Shown: piece by piece, positions 11,164-22,465 of the stretch
Position numbering within the stretch: the first letter of the stretch is position 1
How the letters are laid out: each line of letters begins with the position of its first letter
NCBI RefSeq assembly: GCF_963422355.1
Contig: NC_085097.1
Span: 1,094,501-1,158,500, forward strand
Direction: 5' to 3'
Source: Corticium candelabrum
Lineage: Eukaryota; Porifera; Homoscleromorpha; Homosclerophorida; Plakinidae
Length of the DNA stretch: 64,000 nucleotides
The notes under the pieces: generated by a model
What the model saw: only the letters and a program-made list of their open reading frames with translations
Database searches by the model: none
What the model was told of the DNA's origin: nothing
Program-made: the position numbers and the translations under genes

Positions 11164-11379
11164 ACATAGATAATATGATATACATATATGCCAGGAGCAC
11201 ATTTAGTCTTAGAAATATGGCATTGTACATACATTGTAGCAAGCATAGCGCAAGTGATTTGTGTCTGTGCTTCGATTAGATAAGCAGTACAGTAGTGAAT
11301 GCTTCTTCGTTTTAGAACAACAATAAAACAAATATTAAATTGTTTTACGCAATTCTGGAGTGGGGTGATCTCAACAGGA

Positions 11380-11625
11380 CCAGGTAGGCGTGCCGCTATC
11401 AGCGGCATTCGCCTACAAATTTTTGGCGAAAACGGTGTGGCGACCCTGAGTTCTGCCGCTCTAGTCGTAAGAGCTAACTCTACCGACTCTGCTGCTGGTT
11501 GGAAGAGCACGCCCTCTTCCAACCTCTACCAGCTTTGCGCTGGAAGAAGTTGGAAGAGGGGCGTGCTTTTCCAGACTCTTCTGGAAGAGGCTGGAAGAGG
11601 CTGGAAGAGCCCAATCGAACGCTCC
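11380..11625 (-). repeat. Inverted repeat with internal hairpins
   Basis: Its outer end is ...gggctcttccagcctcttcc when read on the minus strand, the partner of 7175-7320. It contains a hairpin at 11385-11418 (arms gtaggcg.gccgct / agcggc.cgcctac) and a longer one at about 11498-11575 around the loop tttgc, built from repeats of 'ctggaagagg'. This is typical of non-autonomous element termini. Confidence 0.55.
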
Positions 11626-11639
11626 CTACATTTCTAAGA

Positions 11640-12428
11640 TACAATTATGACAGGGGCAAGCTAAATTAGACAAAACGTTACTGAAACAATTAACAATTAA
11701 CTAGTATTTTAGTTGATTCTATCCCCAAACTTCAAATTCCTCCATTAGTGATGTCATACAGTTGTCTTTAAGACTGGTGGCACTAGACAGAGGTTGAGGT
11801 TGCTTTGATCTTGTCATTGATTCCTTTTGTGTGGAGATTTTTGTCTTTTCACTTCAGACTAAGAGCTCTGTCTGGATTACACTTAGCAAACAAGAAGAGG
11901 ACCACTTAGATATAGTAATTAAATCTACAGTAATATCTTTCTGCTCTGAGAGGCACGGCCTTCTGTTTGCTTTGGTCAACTTTAGCTGTGAAGTACTTGC
12001 TCAAGATGACCATTGGAACAGGTAAAGCAGAGTGGCAACTTAATCCACAATTATTTATTGGGTGTTCCTATTTCTGTCCAATACTGTTTGTTGGTAGGGT
12101 AACTCAAACACTCAACACCAACACTGGACTAAATTTTGTTACTTGGCATTTATCTAATTGATGAACAAATATTCCTTTAATTAGCAGATTCAAATTACGA
12201 AATAGTGGTTACATTTTGCTTTCATGATTTGCTAACTATGATTATTCAGCTAAAAAACAATTATACGTTTTCACATGTTCACATTAATCGTTTGGGAACT
12301 ATTTTGACCTCTGGTTAGGTAAACGAGGAAGTAAGTGGTAGGGCAAAGAGAATTAGCTGTTCGATAAGCTATAGGCACAGCAAAGTATGAAATTCTAGAC
12401 GAAAGCGAAATAGTTTTAGTGTACAGGC
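11640..12428. other. AT-rich stretch, no gene recognised
   Basis: Only short random frames are visible and I saw no inverted repeats. Confidence 0.45.
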
Positions 12429-12431
12429 TTA

Positions 12432-12972
12432 GGCCCTGTTTCCACTAGCTTCACCTTACCCACTAAAAACTAAACGAGTTTAAGAAGTCACTGTCTCGAA
12501 TCCACTAAGAACTTGCACATCCGCGATGTGCAAAACAAACCGTCTAGGAAAGTCTTATTTTGAAGTATTGAGCTGCTCTGTCGCCGAGTCGGAGCAGCTG
12601 TTGGTTCTGACTGATTCAGCATCTGCTAGTAGGAATTTGCGTGAGGATGACCAAGGACACCGTCTTCTCTCTCCGTAGCTATAGCTGCTGATTTCTTTCT
12701 TTGAGTTAAGTTCAACTTAACGACCCTTACATATCTAAGGGCAATTTTATCCCAGCAAAATAGTCGATGTCATCAAAACGGCAACAAGCTCACTACTTTC
12801 ACGTGACAGTTAAATCTAAACCACTTTGCTAAGCCTACTACAAAACGGGTTAAGAAATCGGTTTAGGTTTAGAATGTAACTCGTATAGCGCGGGCGGAAA
12901 ATAGTCAATTCTTAAACCAGTTTAACTTAAACCACTTGTTAAACCGGTTTAGACGCAAGTGCAAACGCGCCC
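12432..12972. mobile_element. PIF/Harbinger-like MITE with TTA duplication
   Basis: Imperfect inverted ends (ggccctgtttccactagc at the left; gggcgcgtttgcacttgc on the opposite strand at the right) are flanked by tta at 12429-12431 and 12973-12975. TTA/TAA duplications are characteristic of PIF/Harbinger. The 541-bp interior has no ORF and contains several 'aaaccggttta' palindromes near the right end. Confidence 0.8.
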
Positions 12973-13591
12973 TTAGTGATTCTACTTGCACTTGTTTTCA
13001 CACCTGTGCATGTATTGCATTTTAGCTGACCACAGCAAGCCTACCAATTATTATATGATTACAAAAGTAACGTTAGCACAGCAGGTGGTTATACTTAATT
13101 GGCAACAAACCAAACTAGAGGCAAAATGGAAAACAGACCGCCCATGTAGGCAAAGGAAAATTAGTACGTACTACTAAATTACTCATTCCTTTTCCTCTCT
13201 ATCTACACAAGGCGCTTGGATAGCGAAAGGGCAACCATTTTAAACCATTCCTATCCATTTGATAGAGCTTGTGTCCGAATGCAATCAGAGTTGATCGGTC
13301 AAGTGGCAAAATAGTTGTAAAATGTCTGATGTCCGACCGTTATTTCGAGCACTGGGTTTACAATAGCATGTGGAACCCGGGACGCATGCATTACATACAG
13401 CTTGATAGCTGTATCTGCCATTTTCTTAACATTTGCGGTTTTACATTCAAGATGGGGGGCACTTCGGCGGCAGTTTACCATAAATGTAAACTGAATGGTG
13501 GAATATGCATGTCTACTTACATATCATGTATTTTGATGTGTTGCTTATGGAAGATGTTCTCTATTCCTTTATGTTTTGCGTGTTTTGACAG

Positions 13592-13677
13592 GATGGAGAA
13601 ACTGCACTACAACTTGCACAGAGTCGCAATTGTAACGATGCTGCAGATGCAATCACATCATATGCTGTAAAATATGT
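13592..13677 (+). CDS. Isolated ankyrin-repeat exon
   Basis: After an acceptor (tgttttgacag) the frame reads DGETALQLAQSRNCNDAADA, which fits the first helix and turn of an ankyrin repeat (D/N-G-x-T-A-L-x-L-A). It runs on into the TG microsatellite, so the exon either ends at a GT near 13667-13677 or is the last one. No other exon of the gene was found between 11 and 13.5 kb. It may be a remnant of a host gene. Confidence 0.4.
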
Positions 13678-13680
13678 GGG

Positions 13681-13725
13681 TGTCTGCGTGTGCGCGCGCG
13701 CGTGTTTGTGTGTGTGCGTGCATGT

Positions 13726-13807
<82 letters not shown>
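13681..13807. repeat. TG/GC-rich microsatellite, mainly (TG)n
   Basis: It starts with mixed gtgtctgcgtgtgcgcgcgc and passes into about 40 uninterrupted TG units. The cysteine/valine frame across it is not a gene. Confidence 0.98.
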
Positions 13808-13808
<1 letters not shown>

Positions 13809-13809
13809 G

Positions 13810-14436
13810 CTATAGATCATTTGGTTAGAGAGTCATCCTACAAGACGAGTACATGTGGGAGTTAATTCTAACGAATAAAAGTTCAAGTCACTGTGATGGC
13901 GAGCTATGACAATTTTTTTCGTTAAGCTAGAAACTTAAAAAGCAATTGTCTGTCTCGACTCAAGCATAAATGAGTACCTGATCATTGCTTGGAAATGGAA
14001 AAGACCTCTGGCTTGGCCATAATGCCGTCCTGCAGCAGATGATTACTGTACGTGTGTGAGCCTTGGTGTCCCAAAGCTGTGCAATAGCCGATGCTCGTGG
14101 ACGCTCTGGCCAATCTTCAGGTAGATTTTCAGCGCTCGGAGACCTTGTTTTTAGAGACTGGGGCGCTGTCTTCAACTGTTTCTTCAGCGACAACGCTGGC
14201 GTGAAGCGGATGACATGTTGTCAATTACAAGGAAGGTGCAATTTGTGAATGGAAGCTTTCGAGGCATTCTGTGTTCAAGTTTATTTTGAGATGAACATAG
14301 TCATAATCGTTTGGCAAAGAGGTTACATGCAATTGGCTTTTGACTGAGGAGTATACACATACATAAATAGCAACTGCTTTTTGGTCTATTTAACTGGGAC
14401 AGCAACGGCCACTGACTGTGGCTTGAACATGTTTCA
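13810..14436. other. Spacer before Polinton 1
   Basis: Short open frames on both strands near 13960-14250 have no recognisable family. The stretch ends at the AGTA start of the Polinton terminal repeat. Confidence 0.4.
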
Positions 14437-14718
14437 AGTAATCTATAGAATACCGGTTCTGGCGCACTTCATTATTTTATGTACATGCGCTAGTATTTTC
14501 TTATACCTGCGTTAGTAAATTCCCTGCATTACAGATGTTTCTACTTTATCTATTTCACTCCTCCACCCACTGTCTTTCGTTTGCGAGTCCAAGGTATAGA
14601 CTAGATTTGTCTATCTAGTATCTTCCCTTGTCGAGGACGCGCACCCCCGCTCAGCGCCCGAGACGTGGAAGCTCGTCTTGAGCACACTATTAGACAAATG
14701 TGATCTATAGCATATACA
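14437..14718 (+). repeat. Left terminal inverted repeat of Polinton 1
   Basis: It contains the blocks shared by all Polinton ends in this window: ccggttctgg near the tip, then 'ctcctccacccactgtct', 'cgcgcacccccgctcagcgc', and 'tattagacaaatgtgatcta' at the inner edge. Confidence 0.85.
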
Positions 14719-14799
14719 ATGGCGATACTTTACGAATTCTTGCTGCTGCTCAAGCAGTGTTTTATCACGGGTCGAGTCTTGCCGAATTTCCTGTGCGTA

Positions 14800-16425
14800 C
14801 ACAGAAAGTTTTAGGAGTCTAGCTATTGGTTGGGTGGTCGAACGCATCCTAATGGGAGGTATTTTATTGCGGAACGGTATGCCCGTTTCGTAATAGTCAT
14901 AATCATGGCTGCCATTTGCCGTCATGCCGTTATAGTGCACCTGGATCGACAACTCGGCGCCACTCACGTCCACGAGGTTATGAACATGGCTGCACACAGA
15001 GTTCATACGCAAGTTGTGAGATTGTGTCGCAACTATGACAAGGTCAATATCGAATGAAGTTATGGTATGGTCTGCAGAAGGTGGTCACGAGGAAGTCGTC
15101 CGTTTATGTTGGGAATTGGGAACAACGAATCTCGTAGCTTCGGACTTCCAGACCATAGAGCGCACGAATCGCGCGAAGTCTAGTTTGGACCAGAACAGTA
15201 CTGTACTAAAATGATTTCGTAGACACCCTTCTAAGCCAATCAGCGTCCTAGAACCGGAATGTCGGTTGTAACTTCTGATTGGTTTAGCACCTTTTGGTTA
15301 TGCTAAGTGACTAACGCTGATTACGCGCGTATGAAATCCTCCTGGGTGGCCACGTGCACGCCAGAGCCGTGAACGAAGACTCTGGTGCAGACACGTCTTA
15401 GTTTTAGTTTTAGCTTCAGTTTTTCGATTTTTTCAAGCTTGCGGTGACAGGACATGCACAGCAGCGTCGCTAGACCATCACCTTTGACAACTGGTCGAGC
15501 AGTAGTCTCGCTAGTCGAGCGGTAAGACTATAGCTAGCTTTCTGCCGAAGAATCAAAGAGTCGTCGTTTTATGCCGTCCACCAAGATATTGCTGCAAACA
15601 CGGCAGACGTCTCTTCTTCGTTCGTGAGATCTTATGGCATTTACAATTATATTTTTTCATAATGCAAAAGCACGGTATCTTTTCATCGCATTATTGAGCT
15701 AGGTAAAAACGACCCTGGGCTGTTAGACTACTATTTAGCATCGCTTTTTGATAAGTACTTTCGAAATCATTTTAGAATGGTTTTGGTCCGGACTAGAGTT
15801 CGCTCGCGCTTCGCGTGGTTTCTGGTCAGAAAGTTCTAGGCTACCGATCTCGACTCGGCTATGTAATGGACTGCAAGTGGTGGTCACTGAGACGTCATGC
15901 GCCTGTGTCGTGATTGGGTGTCACCAATTTTGATTTACCCGTGGCCTTGGCAGCAGACTGTGGCCATGAAAATGTTGTACGACTATGTCACAAAGTGGAG
16001 AGGCACTGGGGAGCCACTGACATCGACAACGCTATGGTATGTGCTGCAAGCAGGAGTCACGAATATGCAGTTACCTGTGTCGCGATTGAGGCTCCCACAC
16101 GATCAACCGGGCTATGGCGTTTGCTGCAGAAGAAGGCCATGAATCTATCATGCGACTATGACGTGTTTTGGGAGCCATCGAGGTCGACCAGGCTATGGTG
16201 TGTACTGCAAGCAACCGTTACGAATTTATAGTGTGCTTGTGTTACGATTGGGGTGCTGAAGAATTTGACGCAGCCATGGCTCAAGCCACCAGTTACGGTC
16301 ACCTTAGTATTGTGATTCTATGCCATAGATGGGCGCCACCGACCTCGAATGGGTCATGACTTGTGCCAAAGAGGGGAATCACAAAGAAATCGTGCAATTG
16401 TGTATCATCTGGACCACCACTGATT
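14800..16425 (+). pseudogene. Ankyrin-like repeat gene of Polinton 1
   Basis: Frames on the plus strand repeat a pattern of about 33 residues, A-A-x-x-G-H-x-x-I/V-V-x-L-C-x-x-W-G-A-T-D. Visible pieces are HTQVVRLCRNYDKVNIE (about 15000), AADCGHENVVRLCHK (about 15950), ATDIDNAMVCAASRSHEY (about 16010) and SYGHLSIVILCHRW (about 16290). The gene is homologous to the minus-strand gene at 50870-52500. It is broken by many frameshifts and by a MITE-like insert near 15135-15840. Ankyrin-type repeats mediate protein binding; the 'LC.DWGATD' flavour resembles, from memory, repeats of nucleocytoplasmic large DNA viruses. No function beyond binding can be inferred. Confidence 0.65.
15135..15840. mobile_element. 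MITE-like insert in the ankyrin-like gene
   Basis: An imperfect inverted repeat of about 80 bp bounds the insert: 'ctagtttggaccagaac ... aaaatgatttcg' near 15180-15222, and its complement near 15766-15815. Ankyrin-type coding lies on both sides. Exact ends and target duplication are uncertain. Confidence 0.5.
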
Positions 16426-16504
16426 CAGATTAAGCAGACTCTAAAAATAATCACCATCAATCCTATAGAAAGGATATCTTTTTCATATGTTTTGGTTCGT
16501 CGGC

Positions 16505-16882
16505 CTAAATTCGTGGTATACCATGGTTCGTCGTACGGCTCCTCTTTGATCTCCTCTTCCTGCTTGGGTTTGTACGACATTTTTTCCACAGCAATAGGAG
16601 AGGTCTCAGAACACGCAATGCCAAGTCGGGCGCTTTATCGCCGATTCTATCATGTTCATGTAGTTGCAAGAAGTATTTTAGTATCTCTGATGTCAGAACG
16701 CGCAATGCATAGTCAAGTGCCGTGCCACCGATATGCTCCTGGTCGTATAGTTGTGAAGTTACATACATGTGCTCCTTAGTGGGCAGATTCAGATTGCGCA
16801 ATGCACTGTTGAGCACCACCGCTCTGATATGACCTTGTTCGTAGAATTGCAAGGGGTACTCGAGTTCCTCCATGTGTGTGTG

Positions 16883-16977
<95 letters not shown>

Positions 16978-17134
16978 CTACATAAAATACCTGGTCGTAT
17001 AGTTGTGAAGTTACATACATGTGCTCCTTAGTGGGCAGATTCAGATTGCGCAATGCACTGTTGAGCACCACCGCTCTGATATGACCTTGTTCGTAGAATT
17101 GCAAGGGGTACTCGAGTTCCTCCATGTGTGTGTG

Positions 17135-17203
<69 letters not shown>
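16505..17203 (-). pseudogene. Gene Y homologue in Polinton 1, with duplicated N-terminus
   Basis: Minus-strand frames read EELEYPLQFYEQGHIRAVVL, then EHIGGTALDYALRVLTSEIL and a basic tail. This corresponds helix by helix to the plus-strand protein at 50360-50854 (TLEYILNLYE, GTALECALRTLWIKALVYVL). The first 55 residues occur twice because of the 16739-17219 tandem duplication, each copy preceded by a CA/TG tract. The frame runs on into the repeats, so the apparent 232-residue protein is inflated; the genuine part is about 120 residues. It appears all-helical and its function is unknown. Confidence 0.6.
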
Positions 17204-17205
<2 letters not shown>

Positions 17206-17219
17206 CTACATAAAATACC
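16739..17219. repeat. Tandem duplication of about 250 bp, each unit ending in a CA tract
   Basis: The block from 'ctggtcgtatagttgtgaag' through the CA run to 'cggctacataaaatacct' appears twice in a row (16739-16990 and 16991-17219). The unique parts are almost identical and only the CA tract length differs. This is a very recent duplication. Confidence 0.92.
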
Positions 17220-17244
17220 TCTATTAGAGAAATATAACTTATAC

Positions 17245-17369
<125 letters not shown>

Positions 17370-17379
17370 ACATGTCGAC

Positions 17380-17605
17380 AGACGACACTGGAGAGTTTGC
17401 CCTGATTGCAGGACCACCATCTACGACGAGGTTTGGGATTGCGCCGTCCAGCCTTTAATAAAATTTGAACGCATCGATTGTCCCTAAAAATGTGAGTGTG
17501 GTTGAAATTTTAAAAGGTTGTGCGAATGGGAATGCGTGTGCAAGGGATGTAGTTGCATCCAATATGTAGACTGCTATAGAGCGAAACTGAACGCCTGATG
17601 TATCA
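17380..17605 (+). pseudogene. Partial duplicate of the VLTF3-like gene (zinc-ribbon part)
   Basis: Frames give CECG, then RLCEWECVCKGCSCIQYVDC. These correspond to the CYCG...VCEWEYECVRCGSIYDVEH zinc ribbon of the gene at 50158. The preceding bases (gcaggaccaccatctacgac) match those before the second copy at about 19610. Only the N-terminal part is present, and it decays before the helical C-terminal domain. Confidence 0.55.
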
Positions 17606-17639
17606 ATAGACTAGCCCACCATCCCGTTCTCTGCACGAG

Positions 17640-19120
17640 CAGATTAGATTATTAGCTGTTAGCAAACTGATTTATTGTTGTATATGCATTCATGAAGTAT
17701 ATCTCATTCACAGAATTGGCAGGCACAGACAGAAATTTCATTAAGTAAATTAATTTGACGTTGTATGCAAATTTATGTTGTTGCATGAGTATCTCGTTTT
17801 GACAATTTATCGTTATTGAAGTATATATATATATATATATCTCGTTCACATGCATTTTACTCCGTTATCCAGAATCAATTAGCAGCCGAACGGAATTCTC
17901 ATCAAGAATTTCGTTAAAACCTATATCCCCTTCAATGATATCCCGTTCTGAGAAATTAGCAAAGATCGAGTATCCTAATATATGAGAATTAACTTGTTGA
18001 GTATCCCCTTGTAATTTATCGTGAAGTGTATCTGTAACCGATTGTCCCGTTTCAAAAATTCTCGTTTATTGGTTTATTGCGCGAATCCAGTTAGGAAAAA
18101 TATGACCGAGCAGCACGAACTTAGAAGTCTCGTGAGTTACGTACTCACCTGGATAATTTGTTTCCCGTATATATACCAAGTTACGACTCGCAGTCGTCTG
18201 ACTCTAGATCTCGTCATTTTGACCGTCCCGTTGGGTGCCGTCACTTCGCAGAAGTCGCTGGCGTTGGGGGGAACACGTGTATCGAACGTGGCAGGAATTC
18301 GATTTGCCAACACGGCTAAACAAATGGTATTTTTCAAAATTCGGATATCGGCACGGGCAGATTAGCTATTGATATTACTAATCGTTAGTAAATTTCTATT
18401 ATTATTAGTCATGAAGTATATCTCATTTACAGAAAAATATCAGCCCCTGACCGAATTCTCAGAGTTAATTAATTTAAGGTTGCATGCAAATTTCTGTTGC
18501 ATAAGTTCACATGCATTTTTACTCCGTTCTGAAGAATTAGCAGACAGACAGAGTTCTCGTTCTGAGTTACATTTCGTCCAATTATATCTCGTTCTGAGAA
18601 ATTAGCCAGAATCAGTATGCAAATTTATGTTGTTGCATGAGTATCCCTCTAATTTATCATGAAGTGTATATCTTGATTGGCATCTACCCTTTGAAGCTAT
18701 TTCGATAATCTCGTTGGACGCCGCGTTACTTCGAATACGTTGCTGCCGTTGCGAGGAACAGGTGTATCGAACTTGGCATCTATTTGATGCGAGTCCCGTA
18801 CGGAAATATATCCGAGCAGCATGAGCTTGCAAGTCACGTGCAGTTAGCACTCACACGGATAATTGGTTCCCCGTATATATACCAAGTTACGACTCGTGCT
18901 AACTGTCGCCACTTCGACTGTCTCGCTGAACGTCGCCACTTCGAAGACGTTGCTGCGGGGAACAGTTGTATCGAACGTGGCAGCTCTTTGACAGGCGTAG
19001 ACGGGCAAACGGCGGTGGGCGTTTTCTCAAGACTCGGATATAAGCAAACGTATCTTCTTTTTCCGAAGTCGGCCGCAATAAACGAGACGCTCCGCGCGTA
19101 CCGTCCAGTGTCAGGAACGG
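17640..19120. repeat. Two tandem units of about 708 bp
   Basis: Matching landmarks lie about 705-711 bases apart: 'gcagattag' at about 17640 and 18357, 'catgaagtatatctcat' at about 17691 and 18410, 'ccgtatatataccaagttac' at about 18167 and 18871. The units are clearly diverged (many indels). Origin is unknown and no coding is visible. Confidence 0.8.
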
Positions 19121-19317
19121 GCAGTTTAAATTGGGTGGAGATCCGATACGCCGTCGCGTAGATATTCGCGCGCAAGTGGAGGCGGTGAAATCGCGTCGTC
19201 GCGGGAGAAGTCCGGGAGACGACGATAGGTTCACTTTCGACTTGTACGGATTCGAGGTGCGCGAGCCAAATTTGGTGGTGATCGGACTCGCCGTTCTGGA
19301 GAAACGATTTTACATAC

Positions 19318-19377
19318 AAACACACACACGCGCGCGCGCGCACACGCACACACACACACACACACGCACACACACGC

Positions 19378-19424
<47 letters not shown>

Positions 19425-19471
19425 GCGCGCGCAGCAGCTGTCCTTTATATATATATATATATATATATATC
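19318..19471. repeat. CA/CG-rich then AT microsatellite
   Basis: It consists of (CA)n with acgcgcgcgc interruptions, then about 12 AT units at 19447-19471. Confidence 0.96.
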
Positions 19472-19589
19472 ACAAAAGAAACGAAGACGACGATGGTTGC
19501 GATGAGAAAAATATAACCTATAGATATAGGATGCTGTGTACGTGCAAATCAGACGATTGGTACGGCATCGGCACTTGCCGCGAAGCTCG

Positions 19590-20069
19590 AGAGGTTATCC
19601 AGTGACCTCATTGTAGGACCACCATACTACGACGACGGCTATTGGTATTGTGGCCTCTATTGTCCAAAATTGAAATGTATCGATACCATACCTAAAAATG
19701 TAAGTGCAAAATTGAAAAAGGGGTGCGAATGGGAATAGGAATGCTTGGAATGTGGTAGCATCCACAACAGAGCCTAAAATCGGGACCAAACACTACCTCA
19801 AAAGATTCTAATACAATCTCAAATACCACATCAACAAACAATTGCAACGCTTCGATCTCACTGATGAAGAGAAGAGGACGTTCTCGATGAGAATCCGACA
19901 GACAGAGAGAACATTGGACAGTCTCCACCAAAGAAAACTCATCAAATTGGATTTTATCCTATTCAAGATATTCAAGCGAATGGGTCTTCCAGAGCAAGCC
20001 CAACAATGTGCACCCACCGCCCAAAAAGCTTTAATCAGCTATGAGCAACTATGGAACACTATAGAAGAT
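19590..20069 (+). pseudogene. VLTF3-like late transcription factor of Polinton 1
   Basis: A decayed zinc ribbon (KKGCEWE-stop-ECLECGSIH, about 19705-19760) is followed by an open frame from 19842. That frame contains RTLDSLHQRKLIKLDFILFK, then IFKRMGL and SYEQLWNTIED. The C-terminal pattern (basic helix, 'LFILFK', then an 'L..+..LWN.I' helix) is that of poxvirus/large-DNA-virus late transcription factor 3. It matches the element B copy at 50158-49700. The 3' end is cut by a Mutator-like element at 20070. It faces integrase convergently, as in element B. Confidence 0.6.
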
Positions 20070-21347
20070 TAGTCTCGCGTAGCCAGACCCCTTTCCGCCG
20101 CGTCATACTTTCGCGCGAAATGGGGTCTGGTGAACAGTCTTTGATGTCGCTGTGTGCCGCGTAGCCAGAAATTGGCTATCTAAAGACCGGATTTTGTTGC
20201 TTAAATGCTTTACTAAAGACCAGACTGGTATGCACGCAGTGCAGTCTTATCTCATTAGCTTCTCTTGTTTCGTAGAGAACAGCTCGAAGACTACAGCTCG
20301 AGTCGTTGCTGTTTGTGAAATCTGCATGTCTACAGCAGCAAGTAGATACGGCCACGGGAACGTTGACGTCGGCAGGCTCGACGTCGTTCGTCTAGCGTTG
20401 TGCTCTTGTGTCACAACGGCGACTGAATGCGAACGCACTGAATGGATGCGAACGTACTCGATGCCGTTTGCTGTTTTGATGTCTAAAGCGACCGCGGACA
20501 GTCCAGAGTGAGGAATATCTGGTCCTGGAATTGAAGGGCTTGGAGCTGCATGGCGTCATCGGAACAAGATGAGTCGTCTTTCTTTTGTTCTGTGTTTGGG
20601 TAATCATCTCATGTATTTTGTGCATTGCTTTACATCGAGTACGTTCGCATTCAGTCTCCGTTGTCACACAGGCGCACAACGCTACGTATGACTTCGACCA
20701 TGGCAGATTGCCTATAGGATGGAAGCTTGTCGACGTCAATGTTCCCGCGGCCTCGTTTAATTGTTGCTGCATGTAGACATGCAGATTTCACAAACAGCAA
20801 CGACTCTAGCTGTAGTCATACCCAAACACAGAAAGACGTCTCATCTTGTTTTGATGATGTCATGCAGCTCCAAGTCCTTCAATTTTAGGACCAGATATCC
20901 CTCACTCTGGACTGTCCGCGGTCGCTTTAGACGTCAAAACAGCAAACAGCATCGAGTACGTTCGAATCCATTCAGTGCGTTCACATTCAGTCGCCGTTGT
21001 GACACAAGCGCACAGCGACCTAGACGTACGACGTTGAGCCTGCCGACGTCAACGTTTCCGCGGCCGAATTTAATTGCTGCTGTAGACATGCAGATTTCAC
21101 AAACAGCAGCGACTCGAGCTGTAGTCTTCCAGTTGTTTTCTACGAAACAAGAGAAGCTATAATGAAATCAGATTGCACTGCGTGCATACCAGTCTGGTCT
21201 TTAGTGAAGCATTTAAGAAATCAAATCCAGTCTTTAGATAGCCGATTTCTGGCTACGCGGCACACAGTGACATCAAAGACTGTTCTCCAGACCCCATTTC
21301 ACGCGGAAATATGACGCGAAGGAAAGGGGTCCGGCTACGCGAGACTA
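20070..21347. mobile_element. Mutator-like foldback element with 9-bp duplication
   Basis: It has long inverted arms (about 400-450 bp each), starting tagtctcgcgtagccagacc on the left with its complement at the right end. The perfect 9-bp duplication atagaagat lies at 20061-20069 and 21348-21356. The length of the duplication and the long arms fit the Mutator group. There is no transposase. The uninterrupted homologous site exists in element B near 49725 (complement of actatcgaagatctcatc), which confirms the borders. Confidence 0.92.
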
Positions 21348-22300
21348 ATAGAAGATCGTATCAAAGGGCGCTGACGTCGTCTACAGACACCCAACTGTTG
21401 AACATATTGGCATATCCTTTCAATTTGACCAACACGCGTCGACCCTTTTTCCATAATATCTTCTCGATGCAAAACAGGTGTTGTGACGCCTTTTTGTAAT
21501 TCTGGATCGTAGAAGGAGCTCTCTATAGTCTCCCAATTCCAGTCTTTGATTTTTTTGGTCACCCGGTGGGTGTTCTGTTGGTGTTTGAAAACTTTTCTGG
21601 TCCAATTGGGGGTGCATCTCTTGTAAAGGTCGTCTTCGTTTTGGCAATACGAACACGATCACTGATTTGGAATTTTGAGTTTTGCGGATACTTTATTTTT
21701 ATACAGATGATTTCAAACGTGGAGTTCATTTCTTCTGGCTTTGCGGGCATCATTAGTATAGATCTATTGTGGGAGGTGTTGTATTATTTATCCAAAACGT
21801 CGATATATATATATAGGTGTTGTTGGCCGAGAAGTATTTCCATATTCTCGTTTTCAGAGTCCGATAAAATCTTTCTACCACCACCGCTTTACCCTCATTA
21901 TAAATAGGTCGAATACCTGCGAATATTATATTCTTTAACCAGCTATCCATGGTCCTATTGTAAAACTCACCACGACGATCTACCCACAAGTTCCTGGGTT
22001 TGAGGGTATCATTGAATGCATGGCCTCTACGATGGTTTTTATCCGTTTTATCGTGTATAGGAAGCGAACACGCGTACTTGCTCAATACGTCGAAGACATT
22101 GAGAAGATACTTGGCTCCGTCGTTGTATTTTGAGAAAGACTGCATGTCGAAGATATCCGCTGACCACGTGTCGTCCACACTACTTTTTTACCTCCATGCA
22201 CCCATCGTGCCCTGTAGACACAGTTCTTTCCGGCTCCACTACCAAACAATCCTTTGAATAGTGGTCCAATGGGTAGTGTATGAGTTATAATTGTACTCAA
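21348..22300 (-). pseudogene. Polinton 1 integrase (retroviral type with chromodomain)
   Basis: The core (22178-21753) shows WSADIFDMQSFSKYN (first Asp), NLWVDRRGEFYNRTMDSW (second Asp) and NEGKAVVVERFYRTL (catalytic Glu), so the D,D-35-E triad is intact. After a short break (21753-21559) comes a beta-barrel-like segment, ISDRVRIAKTKTTFTRD. Near 21440-21360 a chromodomain-like end reads VKLKGYANMFNSWVS. Polinton integrases have exactly this core plus chromodomain layout. Frameshifts near 21755 and 21560 break the gene. It is convergent with the VLTF3-like gene. Confidence 0.88.
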
Positions 22301-22465
22301 TCCAACGACCCTTGATTTCTTTTCTTGACATAAATCTGGATTTATTGGTTCCACAGTCCAGGCACATTTATCCCAGCACTATCCTACCGTTCTTTGTTTG
22401 CATCGGAGTTGGATTTAATGTCGGAGTCTTTTTTACATCTCACACAATACGACACCATGATGTTC
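22300..22465 (-). pseudogene. Small zinc-ribbon protein (DUF5679-like) of Polinton 1
   Basis: The minus strand reads a broken Cys-x-x-Cys start (V-stop-DVKK), then [13 protein letters not shown], then [18 protein letters not shown]. This is the two-knuckle zinc ribbon that lies between protease and integrase in many Polintons, with 'TKNGR' between the Cys pairs. It precedes integrase by a short gap, as in element B. Confidence 0.65.

Noticed and set aside
13674..13865. Cys/Val-rich frames over TG and CA microsatellites (also 16505-17420, 19131-19505, 53150-53416, 57760-58149)
   Set aside because: Dinucleotide repeats are open in several frames; only the non-repeat parts were considered as genes.
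13960..14248. Short opposing open frames before Polinton 1
   Set aside because: No conserved motif, no splice context strong enough, both strands equally open.
15897..16231. Two overlapping plus frames as separate genes
   Set aside because: Both contain pieces of one ankyrin-like repeat gene broken by frameshifts.
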